Below are positions 1-6,231 of a stretch of DNA of 13,867 bases, one piece after another (within the stretch, counting starts at the first letter, position 1; each line of letters starts with the position of its first letter). The DNA is from Planctomycetales bacterium (GTDB taxonomy: Bacteria > Planctomycetota > Planctomycetia > Isosphaerales > Isosphaeraceae), in NCBI GenBank assembly GCA_027435495.1, contig DAHZZC010000939.1:1-13867 (forward strand). Direction: 5' to 3'. Under the pieces are notes generated by a model. It was given only the letters and a program-made list of their open reading frames with translations, was not told the DNA's origin and made no database searches. The position numbers were made by a program, and so were the translations under genes.

Positions 1-432
1 GACGCTCCAGCAGGCGTCGAAGGTCGCGTCGTCGTACGGGAGCGATTCGCCCTCGGCCCACGCCAGTCGTCCCGAGATCGACGGATGCCGTGCCAGACAC
101 GCTTCCAGACGGGTCCGCGCGATGTCGACACCGTGAACCTCCCAGCCCCGAGGCAGGAGCGCCAGGTTCTCGCCGTCGCCGATGCCTACTTCCAGTCCCA
201 ATGCGCCGGGCTTGCCGATATCGATGACATGCCCAAGGATCTCCATTCGGGAGCGACGGAGACCGCCACCGACCATCAGGAAACCCTGCTCCCACCGACG
301 GAACCGCGGCCAGCCGGGTCCGTCGTAGAAGTCGGCGGCGATCCGATTGCGTCCGATGAGGGGACCGATCGCGTCGCGGATGCCTGCGTGGGAAGCGGTT
401 GCATTCTGCATCGCGGTCGCATCGTCTCCCAT
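1..432 (-). CDS. Class I SAM-dependent methyltransferase, N-terminal part (runs off left edge)
   Basis: This is the N-terminal 144 residues of a class I (Rossmann-fold) SAM-dependent methyltransferase, open at the window edge so the C-terminus is missing. The glycine-rich SAM-binding motif I is GLEVGIGDGENL at residues 79-90. The acidic residue ending strand 2 is D103 in GVDIARTRLE. The post-motif stretch AEGESLPYDDATFDACWSV at 126-144 is typical of the UbiE/Methyltransf_11 group, which methylates small molecules and lipids at O, C or N. The first ATG is supported by a strong AAAGGAG at 440-446, seven bases upstream. A second Met (residue 8) lacks such a site. It lies 21 bases after the reductase gene, so it is probably the sixth gene of the operon and a tailoring enzyme for the synthase product. 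The substrate cannot be told from this fragment. Confidence 0.9.
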   Translation of the reverse strand, partial: MGDDATAMQNATASHAGIRDAIGPLIGRNRIAADFYDGPGWPRFRRWEQGFLMVGGGLRRSRMEILGHVIDIGKPGALGLEVGIGDGENLALLPRGWEVHGVDIARTRLEACLARHPSISGRLAWAEGESLPYDDATFDACWSV

Positions 433-439
433 GGCGCGG

Positions 440-446
440 CTCCTTT
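440..446 (-). promoter_or_regulatory. Ribosome binding site of the methyltransferase
   Basis: The minus strand reads AAAGGAG seven bases before the ATG at 432. This fixes the start and shows that the gene has its own initiation site, unlike the genes coupled by ATGA overlaps. Confidence 0.75.
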
Positions 447-453
447 CCGCCGA

Positions 454-1242
454 TTAGAATTCGACGTGAAGCGCCCTGGGACCGACCCAGCGCATCAAGC
501 GGTCGAAGAGGCCATCAGGCATGTATTTCAGTACGGCGAGGCTGATGCGCATGTCCCAGGGGAAGATGCAATTCCGGGGACGTTGCTCGATGGCCCGGAC
601 CAGATGCCGTGCCGCGGCCTCCGGCTCGATCATCTTCACCGGATACTGGTATGGCACGGACGTGCACATCTGCGTCCGGACAAAGCCCGGGCAGACGGTG
701 GTGACGGTGACGCCCCGGCGTCGGAGGCCCGGCCGGATCCCTTCGAGATAGGCGATCAGCCCGGCCTTCGACGCCGAGTACGAGATCATCCAGGGGAAGC
801 CGCGGTATCCGGCGACGCTGGCGACGCCGACAATGTGCCCGCGCCGCCGCTCGATCATCCCCGGCAAAACCGCCTCGATCGAGTGTGCCACGCCGAGCAG
901 GTTGACCTCGAGCGTCTTGCGGAGCATCGGCGTATCGAGCTCGGGAACGACGGTCAGAGTCCCGATCCCTGCGCAGGCAAGCAGGACCTCGATCGGTCCG
1001 ACCGCCTCCGCGAGTGTGGCGACGGCCGCGGCCAGATCCTCGCGATCGGTGACATCGGCCACGGCCTCGGCTACCGTCGCACCTCTGGCCTTCAGCTCGC
1101 CAGCGATCTCGGCGAGCGCGGGCCCGTCTCGATCGATCAGCGCCATCGGGGTATTTCGATCGGCCAGCGCGAGGGCAGTCGCGCGGCCAATTCCGTGTGC
1201 GGCGCCGGTCAGGAGGACGGTCGGTTTCCTTTCGGCGCTCAT
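454..1242 (-). CDS. Short-chain dehydrogenase/reductase (classical SDR)
   Basis: This is a complete 262-residue classical SDR, a normal length for the family, which interconverts alcohols and carbonyls using NAD(P)H. The cofactor motif TGxxxGIG is TGAAHGIG at 12-19. D37 at the end of strand 2 (ALIDRD) suggests NAD(H) rather than NADP(H). The expected structural Asn is N114, and the catalytic residues are S142, Y155 and K159 (YSASK). The CPGFVRT loop at 184-190 closes the active site. The C-terminal segment (about 223-262, aromatic and hydrophobic with Arg) resembles the tail of SDRs acting on lipophilic substrates. The start codon overlaps the stop of the hydrolase gene as ATGA at 1239-1242, so translation is likely coupled. 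It probably reduces or oxidises the synthase-derived lipid or ketone; this role is inferred from context only. Confidence 0.95.
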   Translation of the reverse strand: MSAERKPTVLLTGAAHGIGRATALALADRNTPMALIDRDGPALAEIAGELKARGATVAEAVADVTDREDLAAAVATLAEAVGPIEVLLACAGIGTLTVVPELDTPMLRKTLEVNLLGVAHSIEAVLPGMIERRRGHIVGVASVAGYRGFPWMISYSASKAGLIAYLEGIRPGLRRRGVTVTTVCPGFVRTQMCTSVPYQYPVKMIEPEAAARHLVRAIEQRPRNCIFPWDMRISLAVLKYMPDGLFDRLMRWVGPRALHVEF

Positions 1243-2093
1243 GACCGCACCCCCGCCAGCGTCGCGGTCGATGTTTCCAGCAGGAACCGATTCACCTGAT
1301 CGACAAACCCTTCAGAGTTCTCCTCGGGAGCCCGATGCTTGGCTCCGGGAACCCGAGCGCCGACACAATGCGAGAGGTTCTGGTTGAGGTAGTCGGCGGT
1401 CGCGAGAAACGGCGAGTACTCTCCGAAGATCGCCAGGACCGGCTGCCTCACGCTGCAAATGACTTCCTCAGTCAGTCCAGCGACGGACTGCGCGTCGTCG
1501 CCGCAGGTGGTCTTTCCGAGCCGGAGCAGACGGTTGAGACCCGGGAGCCCAACGGCCTGGCGGAAACGGAGGAGTTGTTCACCGTCGAGGTGCATCACCT
1601 GGTCGAAGAATTTCGCCAGGTCGTACCAGTATTCGGCCGAGAGCGCGACTCCAGCCTCGGCAGCCTCGTCGCGAAAATCCTCCCAGTGGCCCCATCGTCC
1701 GAGGTCTTCCAGGTGGCGAAGCGCCGCGAAGCTTGGATCGGAAAGGACCACGGCCTCGATTCGGTCGGGGTACAGTGCCGCGGCGTGGGTGGCGATCACC
1801 CCGCCGAAGCTGTGGCCGACGAGCATGGCCCGGTCGATCCCCATCGCGTCCATGATCGCGATTGTGTCGCCCGCCTGATCGGCCGACGAGTAGCCCGACG
1901 GCGGAACATCGCTGTAGCCGTGCCCGCGCAGGTCGTATGCGGTGGTCCGGAACGAGCGTCCGAGAATCTCCATCGTCCGGCTGAGGAGCCAGACGGAAAG
2001 GTCGCCGGTCACTCCGTGGATCAGCAGCACGTCGGGGCCCTCGCCCGTCTGCTGGTAGTGAAAGCTCAAATCGTTGGCGCGAATTCTGGGCAT
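1239..2093 (-). CDS. Alpha/beta-fold hydrolase (possible release enzyme)
   Basis: This is a 284-residue alpha/beta hydrolase. The oxyanion-hole HG lies in LLIHGVTG (23-30), the nucleophile elbow GHSFGG gives S95, and H253 in VPGAKHRAPEE is the likely catalytic histidine. A lid-like helical insert spans about 125-205. The usual acid position after strand 7 reads FGEYSP (223-228), with Ser or Glu rather than Asp, so the acid may be E225 or D119 (LSDPSF). I chose the ATG at 2093 because homology to the fold begins there. The same frame stays open to 2498, but that extension is Arg/Pro-rich, lies across the ACP gene and has no family resemblance. A weak GAGG precedes the start. It follows the ACP gene by 83 bases and overlaps the SDR start by ATGA. 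By position it could be a thioesterase-like release or editing enzyme; the substrate is unknown. Confidence 0.93.
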   Translation of the reverse strand: MPRIRANDLSFHYQQTGEGPDVLLIHGVTGDLSVWLLSRTMEILGRSFRTTAYDLRGHGYSDVPPSGYSSADQAGDTIAIMDAMGIDRAMLVGHSFGGVIATHAAALYPDRIEAVVLSDPSFAALRHLEDLGRWGHWEDFRDEAAEAGVALSAEYWYDLAKFFDQVMHLDGEQLLRFRQAVGLPGLNRLLRLGKTTCGDDAQSVAGLTEEVICSVRQPVLAIFGEYSPFLATADYLNQNLSHCVGARVPGAKHRAPEENSEGFVDQVNRFLLETSTATLAGVRS

Positions 2094-2176
2094 GGCAGAC
2101 CTCGACCGTTCATTTGAAGGATCGAAAATATTCTGGAGTCTCTTGAAGCTTCTCTTTGGATTGGGCCATTCCCGAC
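2094..2176 (-). other. 83-base spacer between ACP and hydrolase genes, AT-richer than its surroundings
   Basis: This is the longest gap inside the operon. It is about half G+C, clearly lower than the flanking genes, and contains the perfect palindromes gaagcttc and aatatt. I see no run of T after a stem, so no terminator, and no convincing promoter hexamers. It may be an mRNA processing or re-initiation region, or simply unconstrained spacer. Confidence 0.4.
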
Positions 2177-2461
2177 TTATGATCCCAGATGCTTCGCGAG
2201 GAACGAGACCAGTTCGCCGATCACGAGGTCGCGATCGGTTCGGCGGCCGATCTCGGCCATCAGGTCGTGGAAGGGCAGGGCGCGGTCGAAGTGTCGCTGG
2301 AGCGCTTCGCTTAGCACGACGGCGTCGATCGAGGCGAGGCCGAGGTCGGCGAAAAAGCGGGTCCGCTCGTCGATCGGTGTGGTGGGCGAGACGCCCAGTT
2401 CCTGCGCCAGTACAGACGAGACGTCGTGGAGGATCGCGGCGCGATCCGGGATGGTCGTCAT
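2177..2461 (-). CDS. Stand-alone acyl carrier protein
   Basis: This is a 94-residue free-standing acyl carrier protein. The attachment motif is DLGLASIDAVVL at 39-50, so S44 would carry the 4'-phosphopantetheine arm. Position 43 is Ala where most ACPs have Asp (LGxDSL), and Ile-Asp follows the serine. This variant occurs in ACPs of specialised pathways rather than the housekeeping AcpP. The helical pattern fits a four-helix ACP: hydrophobic repeats at 9-24, 45-60 and 78-92. The start ATG overlaps the stop of the second synthase gene (ATGA at 2458-2461), and AAGGA lies eight bases upstream. It probably serves the two synthases as an extra carrier, or passes the finished chain to the hydrolase and reductase downstream. 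It must be activated by a phosphopantetheinyl transferase, and the only candidate here (the tail of the preceding protein) looks inactive. Confidence 0.93.
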   Translation of the reverse strand: MTTIPDRAAILHDVSSVLAQELGVSPTTPIDERTRFFADLGLASIDAVVLSEALQRHFDRALPFHDLMAEIGRRTDRDLVIGELVSFLAKHLGS

Positions 2462-5400
2462 GGTTCGGTTCCTTCGATGGCGATCCAGGCCCAAACATGC
2501 TCGCCCCGCCGACCGGTGGGGATGCGGAACGTCACCGCGTGGCAGTCGCTCGTCCGGGCGAGCACGAGTCCGGCCGATACGTCGTGACCCACAATCTCGA
2601 TGCTGGACGACCCGATCGCCTGAGAAGCGGCCATTCGGGCGCAGGCACGTCGGGCGGACCATTCGTCTCTCTCTGCGATCGTGTCGACCGCGACTCCCAA
2701 TCGCATTCTGGGATCGATCGATGCCAATGCAACCGCGACTCCATCGGCATCGGCGATCGCAATGGAGGGGAGCGATCGATCCCCGGGCTGTTCGACATGG
2801 ATCAGGACGAAGCGTTTCCACTCCTCAATGACAGCAAGATCAGCCGGATAGGTGGGCGCCCAGCCCTGATCGAGCCAGAGTCGTCGCGTTGCTTCCTTGG
2901 CGGCGATCCGGCCCCAGACACGTTGCGATCGGAGATCTTCCGACCCACCCTCGGCCAGATGAGCGGCAAGTTCCGCGGGCCCGAGCTGGGTTTGTTCGAG
3001 GACGTCGCGCCAGACGGGACGACCCATGTCGGCCGGCGGCGCCAGCCAGACAGCCCGGAGCCCAGGGCCTGCGCCTTCGAGCGACCACTCCTCGCCGATG
3101 AAGAAGTCGCGGGGCTGGCGGAAGACGTCGCGATACCGGCCCGGCCAGTGGAACCGCCAGTCCTCCCAGTCGCGAAGCCGCATCCAGACCGTGCCATCGG
3201 GCCGGACAATCTCCACGTCGACCCGAAGCCGGTGCCGCTGCAACTCGCGGATCGCGATCCGGCAGGCGATGTCGGTTCCAACATCGGGCCGGTCGCCGAA
3301 GATTTGCAGATCGTCGAGGTGGAGCGGAAAAACGACGTCGCCGCGATCGGCGAGTTCATCCAGACCCCAGCAGCCGAGCAGATGCGTGAAGCTGTCGAGG
3401 ACGATCGCGTCGGTATGCAGCCGAGCCGGCCGGCCGCAATCTGGATCGATCAGCGGCTCCCACGGTAGAACCCGGAGCTTGCCCTCAATCCCGCTCGCCG
3501 AGATGGGCCCGACCTCCGAGACCGCCTGCATCGCCGGCCCGTGAAAGAGCCATTGCTCGTCGTAGATCGAGGCCGCCGTGAACCGAGAGACGCGGGCCTT
3601 TTCCAGGACCCAGGGCTCTGCCAGTGGCGCCTTGGGAGTCGTGAGGCCGAACGCGGCGACTGCCTCGAAGACCGGACGGGATGCCTCCGATCGTCCGCCC
3701 CGCCCTCGATTGTAGAGCGAGATCCGGACACGCTCCTCGCCCGGATCGTCCGACGCCTCGCGCCAGGCTCGAATCTCGACAAAAACCGGCTCGTTCTCAT
3801 ATCGAACCCATTTATTGGCCTTCACATGAATGAGACGAACAAGAGCAAGATCCGGTGATACGATCATGGCCGCGGCCTGTGCCGCCATCTCGGCCATCAC
3901 GGCGAACGGCAAAACCGGGAGACCCCTCAAACTCGGATCGATCGCCGAGACCTTCCGCCCGCCGAGCGTGTGATGCTCGGCGATCGGGTCGCGGCGAACG
4001 TCGAGGACATAAATCGATTGAACCTCCGATCCTGGCACCAGCCGGCTGATCTCGCCCAGCCAGGGACCAGGCTCGGAAATTGGGTTCGTTTCGTCGCTTT
4101 CGATCGGCTCGCCCAGATAGGCACACAGGACGGTCCTCTGCGTCTCGAGGAACGCACGCATCGTCTCCTGGAAGGCGAGCATCGTCGAGTCGACGTCGGT
4201 GCTTGGTGTGGATGCGATTTCCTCGTCGACCAGGAATCGAAAGCGAGTTCCGAGCGGCAGGGTTGCCGTTTCGATCATCGGCCGAGGGTGGACCGCCGGC
4301 TCGATCGACGGTGGACACTCGGAGTCGAACGACAACGGCTCGTTGAGGGGAGGGATCGACCTCGCGGGGGATTCCATGAGCTCTGCGATCTGACGCGGGC
4401 GACGTCGGGCGTAGAGGAACCACGGCCGGACGTCGATCCCCTGCGCGAAGAGCGAAGCGACCAGGTGATTCAATTGGGTCGTACCGCTCCGACGCGGGAG
4501 GTTGGCCGCGATCGCGAACGCCGGACGTCCTCGGAGAATGTCCTGCACGAACCCGGCCAGGTTCCCCCGGGCGCCGACGTCCACAAAGACCCTCAACCCG
4601 TCGGCGTGCATCGCCTCGACGGTCTCGCGAAAGGCCACCGTGCGCGTCCACTGCGAGACGGCCAGCAGGCGGATCGACTCGGGATCATCGGGCATTCGGG
4701 CGCGGCTCGCGCACGAGTAGACGGGAAGTCTCGGCTCGCGGAAGGTCAGCCGGGCGAACGATTCGGCGATTGGGCCCGATACGGCGGCGAACTCGGGAGT
4801 GTGATAGGGACGGTCGAAGGGCAGAACCTCGACCAGGATATTCGCCGCACGAAGGTGATCAACCACCCGATCGACGTCCTCCGCCGGTCCAGCCAGGACA
4901 ACCTGGTGCGGGCAGTTGTCGATCGCGACCGCGACCCGATCGGCGCCGACGGCCCGACAGGCGGCCTCGGCCCGGTCTCGATCAGCGGCGATCGCCACCA
5001 ATCTCGCTTCGGGCATCTCGCCGGCCGTCTCAAGCCCGCGGAAGATGGCGCCCAGCCGACCGAGTTGTCGCTCGAGCTGCTCATCCGCTTGAAGGACGCC
5101 GGCCGCCGCAAGGGCCAGGATTTCGCCGCTACTGTGGCCGGCGACAGCATCGGGGACGAGCCCCAATCGCGCCAGCAACTGATAAATGGCCCACTGCGCG
5201 TTGAGGATCAGGTTGACGGCCGTCGTCGCGGTCCAGAGGGCCTCGCCGCCGAAGAGTTGTTCGCTGGGACGGACCGCGTCGTCCTGGTCGACCGCGATCC
5301 GGTCGGCGACATCGAATTGGCGCCGAACCTCGGGGAAATGCAGACACAAATCCGCGAGCATTCCCGGATACTGCGAGCCCTCGCCGGGGAACAAAAAGGC

Positions 5401-6231
5401 TAGCCCGCCTGTTCGCCCGAGCGGATTGTCCCAGTGGTAGACGATCCGGCCATCGCCGATGGTCGGTTTCGATGCGTCCTCCAGCCGACCCAGGATCGCG
5501 GCCAGCTTCTCCGAGAGATCCTCGACCGACGCGGCGACCAGCCCTAGCCGAATGCCATCCTGACGTTTTCCATCCGTACAATTGAGCGTACAGGCGATAT
5601 CCTTGAGCGAGACGCAGGGATGCCCACGTAACCAATCGCAGATCGATCTCACACGCTCGGCCAGTCTCACGCGATCGGGGGCGGAGAGCAGGATTGCCTC
5701 GGAATCCCAGCGGATCAGGGCGCCGGGTTGCAGGCCGTCGGCCGAATCGGCATGCTCTTCCAGGAGAATCGAGCCCTCGACCTGCACTCGCCTCGGTGAA
5801 TGTCCTGCATGGATCCAGGGGCGGGCGGCATCGAGATCGGTCGGATGCGCGCGATGGAAGAGAGACAATGCTGCGCGGATCCACACCGATAGCCCGGTCC
5901 CGACAATGACGGGAACATCGTTGATCGCGGTGTCATCGACTCGCCCCAGGATCAGAGCATAAATCCGATCACCGTCGCGCTCGGCGTGGTCTCGGCGTTT
6001 CAGGACAAGGGCCGACGTTCCATCGCCGACAATGGCGCGATCGGTCCGACCACTTCCGAGCGATTCAATCGCATCAGGCAGAGAGGTCAGGCTCGGGGAC
6101 TCGCCGATCGCGATCCCTGCGTCTTCGAGCGCGGCCGCGATGAGGTCACCCTGAGCCGTTGTGAATATCGCCGGCATGATCGGCTCGCGCCAGGCCATTC
6201 CTACGATCGCGAGCTGGCGATCGGCTGTCAT
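2458..6231 (-). CDS. Second synthase subunit: vestigial KS, AT, dehydratase, degenerate PPTase-like domain
   Basis: This 1257-residue partner synthase is predicted cytosolic. Domains in order: KS remnant (1-165, with GMAW near the start and AERDGDRIYA at 83-92) lacking the active-site Cys and both His; KS-AT linker (180-265); AT (275-580) with GEGSQ at 283-287, nucleophile S367 in GHSSGE, H477 in YHTP and a likely conserved R392; helix FQETMRAFLETQ (687-698), of the type that precedes ACPs in the first synthase, but no ACP follows; double-hotdog DH (735-1030) with H754 in HHTLGG and D946 with H950 in LDSFTH; PPTase-like domain (1100-1257). The layout recalls PfaB/Hgl-type partners that add AT and DH functions missing from subunit 1. 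The start overlaps the stop of gene 1 (ATGA, 6228-6231) and has GGAGG seven bases upstream. The domain calls for AT and DH are firm; the substrate is unknown. Confidence 0.95.
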   Translation of the reverse strand: MTADRQLAIVGMAWREPIMPAIFTTAQGDLIAAALEDAGIAIGESPSLTSLPDAIESLGSGRTDRAIVGDGTSALVLKRRDHAERDGDRIYALILGRVDDTAINDVPVIVGTGLSVWIRAALSLFHRAHPTDLDAARPWIHAGHSPRRVQVEGSILLEEHADSADGLQPGALIRWDSEAILLSAPDRVRLAERVRSICDWLRGHPCVSLKDIACTLNCTDGKRQDGIRLGLVAASVEDLSEKLAAILGRLEDASKPTIGDGRIVYHWDNPLGRTGGLAFLFPGEGSQYPGMLADLCLHFPEVRRQFDVADRIAVDQDDAVRPSEQLFGGEALWTATTAVNLILNAQWAIYQLLARLGLVPDAVAGHSSGEILALAAAGVLQADEQLERQLGRLGAIFRGLETAGEMPEARLVAIAADRDRAEAACRAVGADRVAVAIDNCPHQVVLAGPAEDVDRVVDHLRAANILVEVLPFDRPYHTPEFAAVSGPIAESFARLTFREPRLPVYSCASRARMPDDPESIRLLAVSQWTRTVAFRETVEAMHADGLRVFVDVGARGNLAGFVQDILRGRPAFAIAANLPRRSGTTQLNHLVASLFAQGIDVRPWFLYARRRPRQIAELMESPARSIPPLNEPLSFDSECPPSIEPAVHPRPMIETATLPLGTRFRFLVDEEIASTPSTDVDSTMLAFQETMRAFLETQRTVLCAYLGEPIESDETNPISEPGPWLGEISRLVPGSEVQSIYVLDVRRDPIAEHHTLGGRKVSAIDPSLRGLPVLPFAVMAEMAAQAAAMIVSPDLALVRLIHVKANKWVRYENEPVFVEIRAWREASDDPGEERVRISLYNRGRGGRSEASRPVFEAVAAFGLTTPKAPLAEPWVLEKARVSRFTAASIYDEQWLFHGPAMQAVSEVGPISASGIEGKLRVLPWEPLIDPDCGRPARLHTDAIVLDSFTHLLGCWGLDELADRGDVVFPLHLDDLQIFGDRPDVGTDIACRIAIRELQRHRLRVDVEIVRPDGTVWMRLRDWEDWRFHWPGRYRDVFRQPRDFFIGEEWSLEGAGPGLRAVWLAPPADMGRPVWRDVLEQTQLGPAELAAHLAEGGSEDLRSQRVWGRIAAKEATRRLWLDQGWAPTYPADLAVIEEWKRFVLIHVEQPGDRSLPSIAIADADGVAVALASIDPRMRLGVAVDTIAERDEWSARRACARMAASQAIGSSSIEIVGHDVSAGLVLARTSDCHAVTFRIPTGRRGEHVWAWIAIEGTEP
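2461..2934 (-). other. Degenerate 4'-phosphopantetheinyl transferase-like domain (residues 1100-1257 of subunit 2)
   Basis: The order of motifs follows Sfp/EntD-type PPTases: GRIAAKEATRRL (1107-1118) for the GRxAA motif, SIAIADADG (1156-1164) where SISHxDG is expected, GVAVD (1179-1183) for GIDIE, and ACARMAASQAIG (1196-1207) for WxxKEAxxKxxG. The His, the first Mg-binding Asp, and the Lys, Glu and Lys of the last motif are replaced by Asp, Ala, Arg, Met and Gln. It is probably not catalytic. The assignment rests on motif order by eye. Confidence 0.6.
3142..4029 (-). other. Double-hotdog dehydratase domain of subunit 2 (residues 735-1030)
   Basis: The N-terminal hotdog has HHTLGGRKVSAIDPSL with H754 as the probable catalytic base, followed by GLPVLPFAVMAEM. 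The C-terminal hotdog has FHGPAMQAV and DAIVLDSFTHLLGCW with D946 and H950 in the DxxxH/Q pattern. This matches polyketide-synthase dehydratases that remove water from 3-hydroxyacyl-ACP. Both catalytic residues appear present, so I expect it to be active. Confidence 0.85.
4492..5409 (-). other. Acyltransferase domain of subunit 2 (residues 275-580)
   Basis: The AT fold is marked by FPGEGSQYPG (Glu in place of the usual Gln of GQGSQ), the Ser367 elbow AGHSSGE and RPYHTPE with His477. The segment before the histidine (DRPYH) differs from the malonyl-type AFH seen in the first synthase AT, so the two ATs may load different units or act at different steps. Specificity is not decidable from the sequence alone. 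Confidence 0.85.
5737..6231 (-). other. Vestigial ketosynthase fragment (residues 1-165 of subunit 2)
   Basis: Compared by eye with the full KS of the first synthase, three pieces survive. The N-terminal strand (LAIVGMA) matches IAIVGMA. The core stretch ALVLKR and AERDGDRIYA has its last ten residues identical. The C-terminal end (SLFHRAHP, then PRRVQVEGSILLEEH) matches SLYRKVKP and the PRRAGVS to HAVLEE region. The Cys, HGTGT and KSxxGH motifs are all gone, and about 165 of roughly 450 residues remain. It cannot condense acyl chains. Confidence 0.8.

Noticed and set aside
85..1299. A 404-codon plus-strand open frame over the methyltransferase and SDR
   Set aside because: It is antisense to two genes with clear catalytic motifs and good ribosome sites; the translated product is compositionally biased and has no family features.
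2094..2176. Terminator between the ACP and hydrolase genes
   Set aside because: The palindrome gaagcttc is short, has no loop and is not followed by a T run on the transcribed strand.
2094..2498. N-terminal extension of the hydrolase frame up to 2498
   Set aside because: The extension is Arg/Pro-rich, overlaps the whole ACP gene in another frame, and the hydrolase fold begins at the ATG at 2093.
2458..6231. Interpretation of subunit 2 as frameshifted or broken
   Set aside because: The reading frame is intact from the coupled start to the coupled stop, and AT and DH motifs are preserved; the missing KS parts are deletions within a continuous frame, not frameshifts.
5737..6231. The subunit 2 N-terminus as a chain-length factor
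   Set aside because: Chain-length factors keep the full KS fold of about 400 residues and lose only the cysteine; here about 165 residues remain.
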